From contig NZ_CP117435.1 in the NCBI RefSeq assembly GCF_030687495.1, positions 4,468,501 to 4,532,500 on the forward strand: 64,000 nucleotides of DNA. Reading direction: 5' to 3'. Of the stretch, positions 44,418 to 53,453 are shown in pieces; position 1 is the first letter of the stretch; each line of letters starts with the position of its first letter. A program made the translations under genes and the position numbers. This DNA comes from Pseudomonas sp. FP453. GTDB lineage: Bacteria; Pseudomonadota; Gammaproteobacteria; Pseudomonadales; Pseudomonadaceae. The notes beneath the pieces were generated by a model. It did not search any database. It had not been told where the DNA came from and worked only from the letters and a program-made list of their open reading frames with translations.

Positions 44418-45842
44418 ATGAACACTACTTTAAGTACCGCCTATAACTACAAGGTGGTCCGCCAATTCGCCATTATGACGGTGGTGTGGGGCATCGTCGG
44501 CATGGGGCTCGGGGTTTTTCTCGCCGCCCAATTGGTCTGGCCTGCTCTGAATTTCGATTTACCCTGGACCAGCTTCGGCCGCCTGCGCCCGCTGCACACC
44601 AACGCGGTGATCTTCGCGTTCGGTGGCTGCGCGCTGTTCGCCAGCTCCTTCTACTCGGTGCAACGCACCTGCCAGACCCAGCTGTTTGCGCCGAAAATCG
44701 CCGCGTTCTGCTTCTGGGGCTGGCAGTTGGTCATCCTGCTGGCCGCGATCACCTTGCCGCTGGGCTACACCAGCTCCAAGGAATACGCCGAGCTGGAATG
44801 GCCGATCGATATCCTCATCACCATTGTCTGGGTGGCCTACGCCATCGTGTTCTTCGGCACAGTGATGAAGCGCAACACCAAGCACATCTACGTCGGTAAC
44901 TGGTTTTTCGGTGCGTTCATCATCACCGTGGCCATTTTGCATATCGTCAACAACCTGGAAATCCCGGTCAGCCTGACCAAGTCCTACTCCCTCTACGGGG
45001 GTGCGACGGATGCCATGGTGCAGTGGTGGTATGGACATAACGCGGTAGGCTTTTTCCTCACCGCCGGCTTCCTCGGGATGATGTACTACTTCGTGCCGAA
45101 ACAGGCCGAGCGTCCGGTGTATTCCTATCGCTTGTCCATCGTGCACTTCTGGGCACTGATCACCCTGTACATCTGGGCCGGTCCCCACCACTTGCACTAC
45201 ACCGCGCTGCCGGACTGGGCACAGTCCCTGGGCATGGTGATGTCGCTGGTGCTGCTGGCACCGAGCTGGGGCGGGATGATCAACGGCATGATGACCCTGT
45301 CGGGCGCCTGGCATAAGTTGCGCAGCGACCCGATCCTGCGCTTCCTCGTGGTCTCCCTGGCGTTCTACGGCATGTCGACCTTCGAAGGCCCGATGATGGC
45401 GATCAAGACCGTCAACGCCCTTTCCCACTACACCGACTGGACCATCGGCCACGTACACGCCGGCGCCCTCGGCTGGGTCGCGATGATTTCCATCGGCGCG
45501 CTGTACCACATGATCCCGAAAATCTTCGGTCGCGAGCAGATGTACAGCCTCGGCCTGATCAACGCGCATTTCTGGCTGGCCACCATCGGCACCGTGCTCT
45601 ACATCGCCTCGATGTGGGTCAACGGCATCGCCCAGGGCCTGATGTGGCGTGCGGTCAACGAAGACGGCACCTTGACCTACTCCTTCGTCGAAACCCTGGT
45701 GGCCAGCCACCCTGGCTTCATCGTGCGGTTGGTGGGCGGTGCAGTGTTCCTCAGCGGCATGTTCCTGATGGCTTACAACACTTGGCGCACCGTGCGCTCG
45801 GCACAACCTGTCGAAGCCGCCACCGCCACGCAGATGGCCTGA
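44418..45842 (+). CDS. ccoN: Cytochrome cbb3 oxidase subunit I (cco-1)
   Basis: 474 residues, twelve helices with the haem b, b3 and CuB ligands: [11 protein letters not shown] (~59), [11 protein letters not shown] (~208), [11 protein letters not shown] (CuB His pair, ~258) and [13 protein letters not shown] (haem b3/b His, ~339-352). It is the catalytic core reducing O2 to water while pumping protons. The ATG is at 44418 ([12 protein letters not shown]). It heads ccoNOQP and is ~80% alike by eye to the second copy at 48812. gene copy 1 likely constitutive. Confidence 0.95.
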
Positions 45843-45852
45843 GGAGTCAGTG

Positions 45853-46461
45853 ATGAAACACGAAACGATTGAAAAGAACGTCGGCCTGCTGATGCTGCTG
45901 ATGGTGCTGGCCGTGAGTATCGGCGGCCTGACCCAGATCGTCCCGCTGTTCTTCCAGGACGTCACCAACAAGCCGGTGGAAGGCATGAAGCCCTACACCG
46001 CGCTGCAACTGGAAGGCCGTGACATCTACATCCGCGAAGGCTGTGTGCAGTGCCACTCGCAGATGATCCGCCCATTCCGCGCCGAGACCGAACGCTACGG
46101 CCACTACTCGGTCGCCGGCGAAAGCGTCTGGGATCACCCGTTCCTGTGGGGCTCCAAGCGCACCGGGCCGGACCTGGCGCGCGTCGGCGCACGCTACTCG
46201 GACGACTGGCACCGCGCGCACTTGTACAACCCGCGCAACGTGGTGCCCGAGTCGAAAATGCCGGCCTACCCGTGGCTGGTCACCGCCGCGGTCGACAGCA
46301 GCCACACCGAGACCAAGTTGAAAGTGATGCGCACCCTCGGCGTGCCGTACACCGACGACGACATCAGTGGCGCCGTCGCCAGCCTCAAGGGCAAGACCGA
46401 GATGGACGCGCTGGTGTCGTACCTGCAAGTGCTCGGCACTGCCATCAAGAGCAAGAGGTGA
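45853..46461 (+). CDS. ccoO: Cytochrome cbb3 oxidase subunit II (cco-1)
   Basis: 202 residues: an N-terminal signal-anchor helix ([24 protein letters not shown]), then a mono-haem cytochrome c domain with [12 protein letters not shown] (~59) and the distal Met in [11 protein letters not shown]. It passes electrons from CcoP to CcoN on the periplasmic side. ATG 45853 follows GGAGTCAGTG; starts ten bases after ccoN. Confidence 0.95.
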
Positions 46462-46464
46462 GCC

Positions 46465-46665
46465 ATGGGATTTGAATTCGATGCGGGCACCATCCGCGGC
46501 CTTGGCACGCTGGTCGTCGCCATCGCCTTTATCGGCCTGTCGCTGTGGGTGTTCAACAACCGCCGCAATGCGGAGTTCGAGCAGGCGCGCCTGCTGCCGT
46601 TCGCCGATGAACCTTCTCCATCCGACGCTCAAGAAGAGCCTGCAATAAGGAGCACTCGGCCATGA
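46465..46665 (+). CDS. ccoQ: CcoQ small cbb3 subunit (cco-1)
   Basis: 66 residues: a single helix ([19 protein letters not shown]) and a charged tail [18 protein letters not shown]. CcoQ-type proteins stabilise the complex. It begins 3 bases after ccoO and its stop overlaps the ccoP start (ATGA). Confidence 0.92.
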
Positions 46666-47594
46666 CCCTATTTTGGAGTACATGGATCTGCGTACTGACC
46701 CTGGGCAGCCTGATCGGCCTGACCTGGCTGTTGATCGGCACCCGCAAGGGCGAGACCAAGGGCAGTGTGGACCAGACCATGGGCCACGCCTTCGACGGGA
46801 TCGAGGAGTACGACAACCCCCTGCCCCAGTGGTGGTTCATGCTGTTCGCCGGCACCCTGGTGTTTGCGGTCGGCTACCTGATCCTCTACCCGGGCCTGGG
46901 CAACTGGAAAGGCGTGTTGCCAGGCTACGAGGACGGCTGGACGCAGAACAAGGAATGGGACAAGGAAATGGCCAAGGCCGACGCCAAGTTCGGGCCGATC
47001 TTCGCCAAATTCGCGGCCATGCCCGTGGAAGAAGTGGCGAAAGACCCGCAAGCGTTGAAAATGGGCGGTCGCCTGTTTGCCTCCAACTGCGCGGTGTGCC
47101 ACGGCTCGGACGCCAAGGGCGCGTACGGTTTCCCGAACCTGGCGGACAACATCTGGCGCTGGGGCGGTTCGGCCGAGGCGATCAAGACCACGATCCTCAA
47201 CGGTCGCCACGCGGCGATGCCGGCCTGGGGCGAAATCCTCGGTGAAGACGGCGTGAAAAACGTTGCCGCCTATGTGCGTCACGACCTGGCCAAGCTGCCA
47301 TTGCCGGCGGATAACAGCGCCGACCTGGCCGCCGGCCAAGCCGCGTTCAACACCACCTGCGTCGCCTGCCACGGCCCGCAAGGCACTGGCATGGAAGCCA
47401 TGGGTGCACCCGACCTGACCAAACCGGCTGGCTACATCTACGGCACCAGCCTGGCGCAGTTGCAGCAGACGATCCGTCACGGCCGCCAGGGCCAGATGCC
47501 GGCGCAGGATGTGCTGCAAGGGAATGACAAGGTGCATTTGTTGGCGGCGTATGTTTACAGCTTGTCCCATGGTGATAAGCAAACTGCCGAGTAG
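46662..47594 (+). CDS. ccoP: Cytochrome cbb3 oxidase subunit III (cco-1)
   Basis: 310 residues: two N-terminal helices, the [19 protein letters not shown] signature between them, and two cytochrome c domains with CAVCHGSD (~141) and CVACHGPQ (~234). The di-haem protein takes electrons from soluble cytochromes and hands them to CcoO. Compared with the second copy it lacks about 15 residues between helix 2 and the first haem domain. A terminator follows. Confidence 0.95.
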
Positions 47595-47615
47595 GCCCTT
47601 CTTGGCAGGCCTGGA

Positions 47616-47648
47616 GCCCCGCTCAGTGAAAACTGGCGGGGCTTTTTT
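47616..47648 (+). terminator. Rho-independent terminator of cco-1
   Basis: GCCCCGC / GCGGGGC stem with a 13-base loop and six T, 21 bases after the ccoP stop. Confidence 0.88.
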
Positions 47649-47695
47649 GCGCGTACAGCGACGCCAATCCCCCCGGCAACGCTGATTGAGCACCG

Positions 47696-48316
47696 CTACT
47701 GAACATTGGGCAGAGAGATCACAAGCGATTGTTTAGTGACTCGACTCCCCCGGTCCGCCAATCCCAGTTGATCCATTAGCTCAGGGCGAGCAAGCAGCTC
47801 ACGCGCAAACATCTTTGCTTCAGGCGGCGACGCCTGCGAAAGGGCTACATCCTCAAGCGACCAGAGGGTCACGCCCTGCATGGACTTGGACGCATTAAAA
47901 GTGTCCGGGTGTTCCTTGAACGTATCGAAATGAGCGATCAAGTAGTTGGCCATGTCCTTATTGCTCATGGCACTGAACTTCTGGTGCTCCGGGGATGCGA
48001 CCATGCGAACGCTTTCCCGCTTAATCTTGCCGTCATATTTGGTATTGCCGTACCTGTCGAGCTTGTCCATGAGGCCGTGGTTTTCCAACAGCGCACGTGC
48101 AAACTGCGAATCTTCAGTGCTGACACCAGACTGCGTGGAGCTATACGCGATGTTCTCAAGGGATTGACGCGTGATAACACCTGGCTGTTTGGGGTCGCTG
48201 AATCTGTCGAAATGAACGTAGAGATGATTGGCCAACTCCGTCTCATTCATTCGCGTGAACGGGTTGCCGGTGTCGGATTTTGCCGAAAGTTGCGCGGCCG
48301 GCTGCATAGCACCCAT
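47696..48316 (-). CDS. HrpF/NolX/HrpK-like type III secreted protein, copy 1 (frameshifted near start)
   Basis: 206 residues as it now reads. It contains two ~85-residue repeats, each with 'FDxFxDPxxxGxIT..SLExIA' followed by 'FARxLLxxxxLMDxLxRxGxTKxDGKIxxxS'; the DRYGNTKYDGKI segment looks like an EF-hand loop. This is the repeat of HrpF/NolX/HrpK type III proteins. There is no signal peptide, membrane helix or Cys. A perfect hrp box lies upstream, and the best start (48347, AAGGAG six bases before ATG) encodes MSVNTVSNNA but is one base out of frame with this protein, so an indel near 48318-48326 has cut the N-terminal secretion signal. Paralogue at 52290-52943. Confidence 0.75.
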   Translation of the reverse strand: MGAMQPAAQLSAKSDTGNPFTRMNETELANHLYVHFDRFSDPKQPGVITRQSLENIAYSSTQSGVSTEDSQFARALLENHGLMDKLDRYGNTKYDGKIKRESVRMVASPEHQKFSAMSNKDMANYLIAHFDTFKEHPDTFNASKSMQGVTLWSLEDVALSQASPPEAKMFARELLARPELMDQLGLADRGSRVTKQSLVISLPNVQ

Positions 48317-48391
48317 CAGCGTTATTGGACACAGTATTCACACTCATCACATTCTCCTTAACTGGAAGTCCTACGGTCTATTTGCTTCTCC

Positions 48392-48419
48392 TATGTGGGA
48401 AAAGGACCGGGGCGGTTCC
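48392..48419 (-). promoter_or_regulatory. hrp box (HrpL/RspL promoter), copy 1
   Basis: The minus strand reads GGAACC-N15-CCACATA, an exact match to GGAACC-N15/16-CCACNNA. It lies 45 bases upstream of the Shine-Dalgarno-supported ATG at 48347. The rest of the 465-base gap to ccoN2 has the Anr box and no gene. Confidence 0.85.
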
Positions 48420-48713
48420 CATCCGCTCATTTTTTTGCATAGATAAATCTAGAAAGTGCTCGCCGATGCCCTTCGCGAATAATCGGGCGTTCACCCGCCC
48501 TGGCTTCGCGACCTTTTGTCACACCCCCTCCAAAGCACAACTTTCCCCTCCCGCCATTCGGGTCTACGCTTCCCCCACAGCGGTCCGGTTCTGGCGTACG
48601 CGACGAGTACCGTTGCGAGCCGAAAAAATTCCTGTCCACTTGATCAGCTTTCGAACGCCGACTTTATCCTTACGTAAAACAGGGAAAGGGCGCAGAATCT
48701 GGCGTGGAACGCC

Positions 48714-48727
48714 TTGACACAGGTCAG
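48714..48727 (+). promoter_or_regulatory. Anr box of the second cco operon
   Basis: TTGAC-ACAG-GTCAG, 85 bases upstream of ccoN2 and close to the TTGAT/C-N4-GTCAA variant known for P. aeruginosa cco2. A TACATA -10-like element lies at 48756-48761. The spacing is a few bases longer than the ideal -41.5. Confidence 0.65.
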
Positions 48728-48811
48728 CGTTGCGTTGCATTGGCCTCTCGCTTTCTACATACTTGCGGCCGATTTTTACCTATAAAAAAACCTAAACCGT
48801 GGAACCTTAGA

Positions 48812-50254
48812 ATGAGCACAGCAATCAGTCCGACTGCTTATAACTATAAGGTAGTCCGCCAGTTCGCCATCATGACGGTGGTCTGGGGGATCCTTGGCAT
48901 GGGGCTCGGGGTGTTCATCGCCTCGCAACTGGTCTGGCCGGAATTGAACTTCGGCTTGCCCTGGACGACCTTCGGTCGCCTGCGCCCGCTGCACACCAAC
49001 CTGGTGATCTTCGCCTTCGGTGGATGTGCATTGTTTGCCACCTCCTACTATGTCGTGCAGCGAACCTGCCAGACGCGACTGATCTCCGATGGCCTCGCCG
49101 CCTTCACCTTCTGGGGTTGGCAAGCCGTGATCCTCGGCGCCATCGTCACCCTGCCCCTGGGCTACACCACCACCAAGGAATACGCCGAGCTGGAATGGCC
49201 CATCGCCATCTTGCTCGCCATTGTGTGGGTGACCTATGCCGTGGTGTTCTTCGGCACTATCGTCAAGCGCAAGACCAAACACATCTACGTGGGCAACTGG
49301 TTCTACGGTGCCTTCATCCTGGTCACGGCGATGCTGCACATCGTCAACCACGCCTCGCTGCCGGTCAGCCTGTTCAAGTCCTATTCGGCCTACGCCGGGG
49401 CGACGGACGCGATGATCCAGTGGTGGTACGGGCATAACGCGGTAGGGTTTTTCCTGACCACGGGTTTCCTGGGGATGATGTACTACTTCGTGCCGAAACA
49501 GGCCGAACGTCCTATTTACTCGTACCGCCTGTCCATCGTGCACTTCTGGGCGCTGATCACCCTGTACATCTGGGCCGGCCCGCACCACCTGCACTACACC
49601 GCGCTGCCGGATTGGGCGCAGTCGCTGGGCATGGCGATGTCGATCATCCTGCTGGCCCCAAGCTGGGGCGGCATGATCAACGGCATGATGACCCTGTCGG
49701 GCGCCTGGCATAAATTGCGCACCGACCCGATCCTGCGCTTCCTCGTGGTGTCGCTGGCGTTCTACGGCATGTCGACCTTCGAAGGGCCGATGATGGCGAT
49801 CAAGACCGTCAACTCGCTGTCCCACTACACCGACTGGACCATCGGCCACGTACACGCCGGCGCGCTCGGCTGGGTAGCGATGATCTCCATCGGCGCGCTG
49901 TACCACATGATCCCGAAACTGTTCGGTCGCCCGCAGATGCACAGCGTTGGCCTGATCAATGCGCACTTCTGGCTGGCCACCATCGGTACCGTGCTCTACA
50001 TCGCTTCGATGTGGGTCAACGGCATCACCCAGGGCCTGATGTGGCGTGCGATCAACGATGACGGCACCCTCACCTACTCCTTCGTCGAAGCGCTGCAAGC
50101 CAGCCATCCGGGGTTCATCGTGCGCGCCCTGGGCGGTGCATTCTTTGCCTCCGGCATGTTCCTGATGGCCTACAACGTCTGGCGCACCGTGCGTGCCGCC
50201 GATCCAGTAGAAGCCGAAGCCGCCGCCAAGATCGCCGTAGTGGGAGCCCACTGA
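48812..50254 (+). CDS. ccoN: Cytochrome cbb3 oxidase subunit I (cco-2)
   Basis: 480 residues, same twelve-helix core and ligands as the first copy ([46 protein letters not shown]). It differs mainly at the two ends ([13 protein letters not shown].. and ..[14 protein letters not shown]). With an Anr box upstream it should be the low-oxygen-induced copy. Its TGA overlaps the ccoO ATG by one base. Confidence 0.95.
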
Positions 50255-50862
50255 TGAAGCATGAAGTAGTCGAGAAGAATATCGGCCTGCTGGCCTTCTT
50301 CATGGTCATCGCCGTGAGTATCGGCGGCCTGACCCAGATCGTTCCGCTGTTTTTCCAGGACGTCACCAACAAGCCGGTGGAAGGCATGAAGCCGCGCACC
50401 GCCCTTGAACTGGAAGGCCGCGACGTCTACATCGCCAACGGTTGTGTCGGCTGCCACTCGCAGATGATCCGCCCGTTCCGCGCCGAAACCGAACGCTACG
50501 GCCACTACTCGGTCGCCGGCGAAAGCGTGTGGGACCACCCGTTCCTGTGGGGTTCCAAGCGCACCGGCCCGGACCTGGCCCGTGTCGGCGGACGTTACTC
50601 CGATGACTGGCAGCGCGCGCACTTGTACAACCCGCGCAACGTGGTGCCTGAGTCGAAAATGCCGGCGTACCCGTTCCTCGTGGAAAACAAGCTCGACGGC
50701 AAGGACACCGCGAAGAAAATGGAAGTCTTGCGCACCCTGGGCGTGCCCTACACCGATGAAGACATCGCCGGTGCAGCCGCAGCCGTGAAGGGCAAGACCG
50801 AAATGGACGCATTGGTGGCCTACCTGCAAGGCCTTGGCACCATCATCAAAAGCAAACGGTGA
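50254..50862 (+). CDS. ccoO: Cytochrome cbb3 oxidase subunit II (cco-2)
   Basis: 202 residues, anchor helix then [12 protein letters not shown] (haem c, ~59) and distal Met in [11 protein letters not shown]. Differs from copy 1 mostly at residues 140-170. Overlaps ccoN stop; six bases before ccoQ. Confidence 0.95.
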
Positions 50863-50867
50863 CCTAC

Positions 50868-51053
50868 ATGGATATCGGGATGATTCGAGGCCTGGGCACC
50901 GTTGTGGTGATGGTGGCCTTTGTCGGCCTGGCGTTGTGGGTGTTCAGCCCCCGCCGCAAGTCGGAGTTTGACGACGCAACCATGCTGCCCTTTGCGGATG
51001 ATCCCGAAGCCATCAAGCACGTCGAGCAAGCTTCTAGGAGTAACAAAGAATGA
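50868..51053 (+). CDS. ccoQ: CcoQ small cbb3 subunit (cco-2)
   Basis: 61 residues: helix [21 protein letters not shown] and tail [20 protein letters not shown]. The ATG at 50868 is used; a GTG three codons earlier overlaps ccoO. Its end overlaps ccoP by 4 bases. Confidence 0.9.
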
Positions 51054-52027
51054 CTACGTTCTGGAGTCTGTACGTCACAGTCCTCAGTCTGGGAACCATC
51101 TTCGCCCTGACCTGGCTGTTGCTGTCGACCCGCAGGGGGCAGCGCAGCGAACAAACCGACGAAACCGTCGGCCACTCGTTCGACGGCATCGAGGAGTACG
51201 ACAACCCGCTGCCAAAATGGTGGTTCATGCTGTTCGTCGGCACCATCGTCTTCGCCCTCGGCTACCTGGTGCTCTACCCGGGCCTGGGCAACTGGAAAGG
51301 CGTGCTGCCGGGCTACAACTACCTCGACAACGACAAGCAAACGCCCTTCGCCAACGGCCAGACCGGCTGGACCGGCGTACACGAATGGGAAAAGGAAATG
51401 GCCAAGTCGGAGGCCAAGTTCGGGCCGATCTTCGCCAAGTTCGCATCGATGCCCATTGAAGAAGTGGCCAAGGACCCGCAAGCCTTGAAGATGGGCGGCC
51501 GCCTGTTCGCGTCCAACTGTTCGGTGTGCCATGGTTCCGACGCCAAGGGTGCCTACGGCTTCCCCAACCTCACCGACGCCGACTGGCGCTGGGGTGGCGA
51601 CCCGGCCGTGATCAAGGAAACCATCATGAAAGGCCGCCACGCGATCATGCCGGCCTGGGCCGAAGTGATCGGTGAACAAGGCGTGGCCGATGTGGCCGCT
51701 TTTGTGCTGACCAACCTCGACGGCCGCAAGCTGCCGGAAGGCGCCAAGGCGGACGTGGCCAACGGTGAAAAACTGTTCGCCACCAACTGCGTGGCTTGCC
51801 ACGGCCCGGCCGGCAAAGGCACCCCGGCGATGGGCGCGCCCGACCTGACCCACCCGGGTGCATTCATCTACGGTTCGAGCTTCGCGCAATTGCAGCAGAC
51901 CATCCGCTATGGCCGCCAGGGCCAGATGCCTGCGCAGGAGCAAATGCAGGGCAACGACAAGGTGCACTTGCTGGCCGCGTATGTGTACAGCTTGTCGCAT
52001 GGGGATAAGAAAGCCGAAGAGCAGTAA
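51050..52027 (+). CDS. ccoP: Cytochrome cbb3 oxidase subunit III (cco-2)
   Basis: 325 residues: two helices with [19 protein letters not shown] between, then CSVCHGSD (~156) and CVACHGPA (~250) haem sites. An additional [17 protein letters not shown] loop separates helix 2 from the first haem domain and is absent from copy 1. Last gene of cco-2, followed by a hairpin. Confidence 0.95.
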
Positions 52028-52038
52028 CCCCCGTAAAA

Positions 52039-52077
52039 CATCAAGCCCCTTACGGTGGCACCGTAAGGGGCTTGATG
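52039..52077. terminator. Strong hairpin after cco-2
   Basis: Perfect 17-bp stem (CATCAAGCCCCTTACGG and its complement) with a 5-base loop, 11 bases after ccoP. No T-run follows; 52078-52289 shows nothing else. Confidence 0.75.
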
Positions 52078-52289
52078 ATGACCAACAACCGTATTGCACT
52101 ACCTGAAAACCCGACACTCCCCTACCGCCAACTGGCGTATTGACAGGGCAATGCCTCAGGCCACCTTACAAGAATTGGTTAGCTCAGGATTCAGTCTTGA
52201 GACGCTGGTGCAAATAGGGAAACTTGCCAAGCCGCCGCGGTGTTTTTATAGGCGTTGACAACCCACAGCGCCCTGGCGACTTCTCGCAC

Positions 52290-52943
52290 TTACTTGATGT
52301 ACGGAAGTTTCTTCTCCACATCATTACGAACGACCGATGCGCGCTTACCATCGAACCCTAACTGCTGCATTAACTCAGGACGACTCAACAGTTCACGCAC
52401 GAACATTTTTTGTTCATCACTGGAGGTCTTCGAAGTGAGTACATGCTGAAGTCGTGGAACCGATAACTCGTCGAAAGCACGACCTGCCGTACTGAGTGGG
52501 CTCACATACTTGAAATCATTGAAATTATCAAATAAGTGCCGCGCGATGTCCTTGTCACTCATGAGGCTGAATCGGCCGTTTTCCTTTGCCTCAAACGCCC
52601 CGAGACTGGCCTGATCAATTTTTCCATCATGTTTGTGCTTGCCATAACCATCGCACTTTTCAAATAGTCCCTCTCTTTCCAGGACGGCCCGCGCGAGGGC
52701 TGACTCAAAGGGATCGACACCATTCTGCTCGCCCGCGTAAGCCATTTTCGCCAGTGATTCACGAGTCACAGAACCTGGATGCTTCGGATCGGTAAACTTT
52801 TCAAAGTCCATACGCAGAAGAAAGACCAGCCCTTCATCTGAAGTAGACTTGTAAAAATCGGAAACATCGGCCGCCGCTGGAGAGTTCGAAGCCTGCAACG
52901 GGGCCAACGAAGGGTTATAAGAAACACCACTAGTAGCAGTCAT
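52290..52943 (-). CDS. HrpF/NolX/HrpK-like type III secreted protein, copy 2
   Basis: 217 residues, intact. The N terminus (MTATSGVSYNPSLAPLQASNSPAAAD) is Ser/Thr/Pro/Ala-rich and free of charge until ~26, as in type III secretion signals. Two repeats follow: FEKFTDPKHPGSVTRESLAKMAY / ARAVLEREGLFEKCDGYGKHKHDGKID, and FNDFKYVSPL..SVPRLQHVLTS / VRELLSRPELMQQLGFDGKRASVVRNDV. The first has an EF-hand-like DxYGxxKxDGKI loop. The ATG at 52943 follows GAGGAACTGTTG. A near-perfect hrp box lies 41 bases upstream. No chaperone gene is adjacent and no secretion apparatus is in the window, so it is an orphan effector or translocator-helper candidate. Confidence 0.8.
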   Translation of the reverse strand: MTATSGVSYNPSLAPLQASNSPAAADVSDFYKSTSDEGLVFLLRMDFEKFTDPKHPGSVTRESLAKMAYAGEQNGVDPFESALARAVLEREGLFEKCDGYGKHKHDGKIDQASLGAFEAKENGRFSLMSDKDIARHLFDNFNDFKYVSPLSTAGRAFDELSVPRLQHVLTSKTSSDEQKMFVRELLSRPELMQQLGFDGKRASVVRNDVEKKLPYIK

Positions 52944-52983
52944 CAACAGTTCCTCAATTAAAAAAATTGTATGTAGCCCACCT

Positions 52984-53012
52984 TTCGTGGAAACACCTCC
53001 ACCCACCGTTCC
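52984..53012 (-). promoter_or_regulatory. hrp box (HrpL/RspL promoter), copy 2
   Basis: The minus strand reads GGAACG-N16-CCACGAA, one mismatch (sixth base) from GGAACC-N15/16-CCACNNA, 41 bases upstream of the start codon. Confidence 0.8.
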
Positions 53013-53289
53013 CTCTGAATGTTGAACAAGTGTTTAACAATATTTCCTATAGCAAATACGTTGCTGCTCCTACATCACTTGGTATGCAAAATCTCAAATG
53101 AGTGGGGAGAAATCTCTCAATGTCTGACAGGCAGGATATAAAGAACACCGTCACAACCACTCCACCACAGAGGCTCGCCGTGACCGCATGGGCAATGCCA
53201 GCAGTGTGGATCGAACAATTTTGCACAGGCAGATCCATGGGACAAATGACCAACCTACCGCCGAAAACCATCCATACTTGCCAAGTCAA

Positions 53290-53303
53290 TTGATCCAGAT
53301 CAC
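53290..53303 (+). promoter_or_regulatory. Anr box upstream of ccoG
   Basis: TTGAT-CCAG-ATCAC, 9 of 10 matches. It is 150 bases upstream of ccoG; a TATCAT -10-like element lies at 53370, further away than in a class II promoter, so position is not ideal. The remainder of the 510-base gap (52944-53453) shows no credible gene. Confidence 0.6.
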
Positions 53304-53453
53304 GTACACCATCAATTGATTTCCCCCAACGCGACCAAAGGTCGCACCCTTTGCGCACCATCGGGGGCGTATCATTAGGCCACTGCAACACCCCTAATTT
53401 GACCCCGGCCGGCACGTACTGGCCGAGGCAAATCTCCACCGCCGTGGGATGCA

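Noticed and set aside
53311..53320. ATCAATTGAT as a second Anr box
   Set aside because: The four-base spacer between half-sites is missing, so an FNR-type dimer would not fit.
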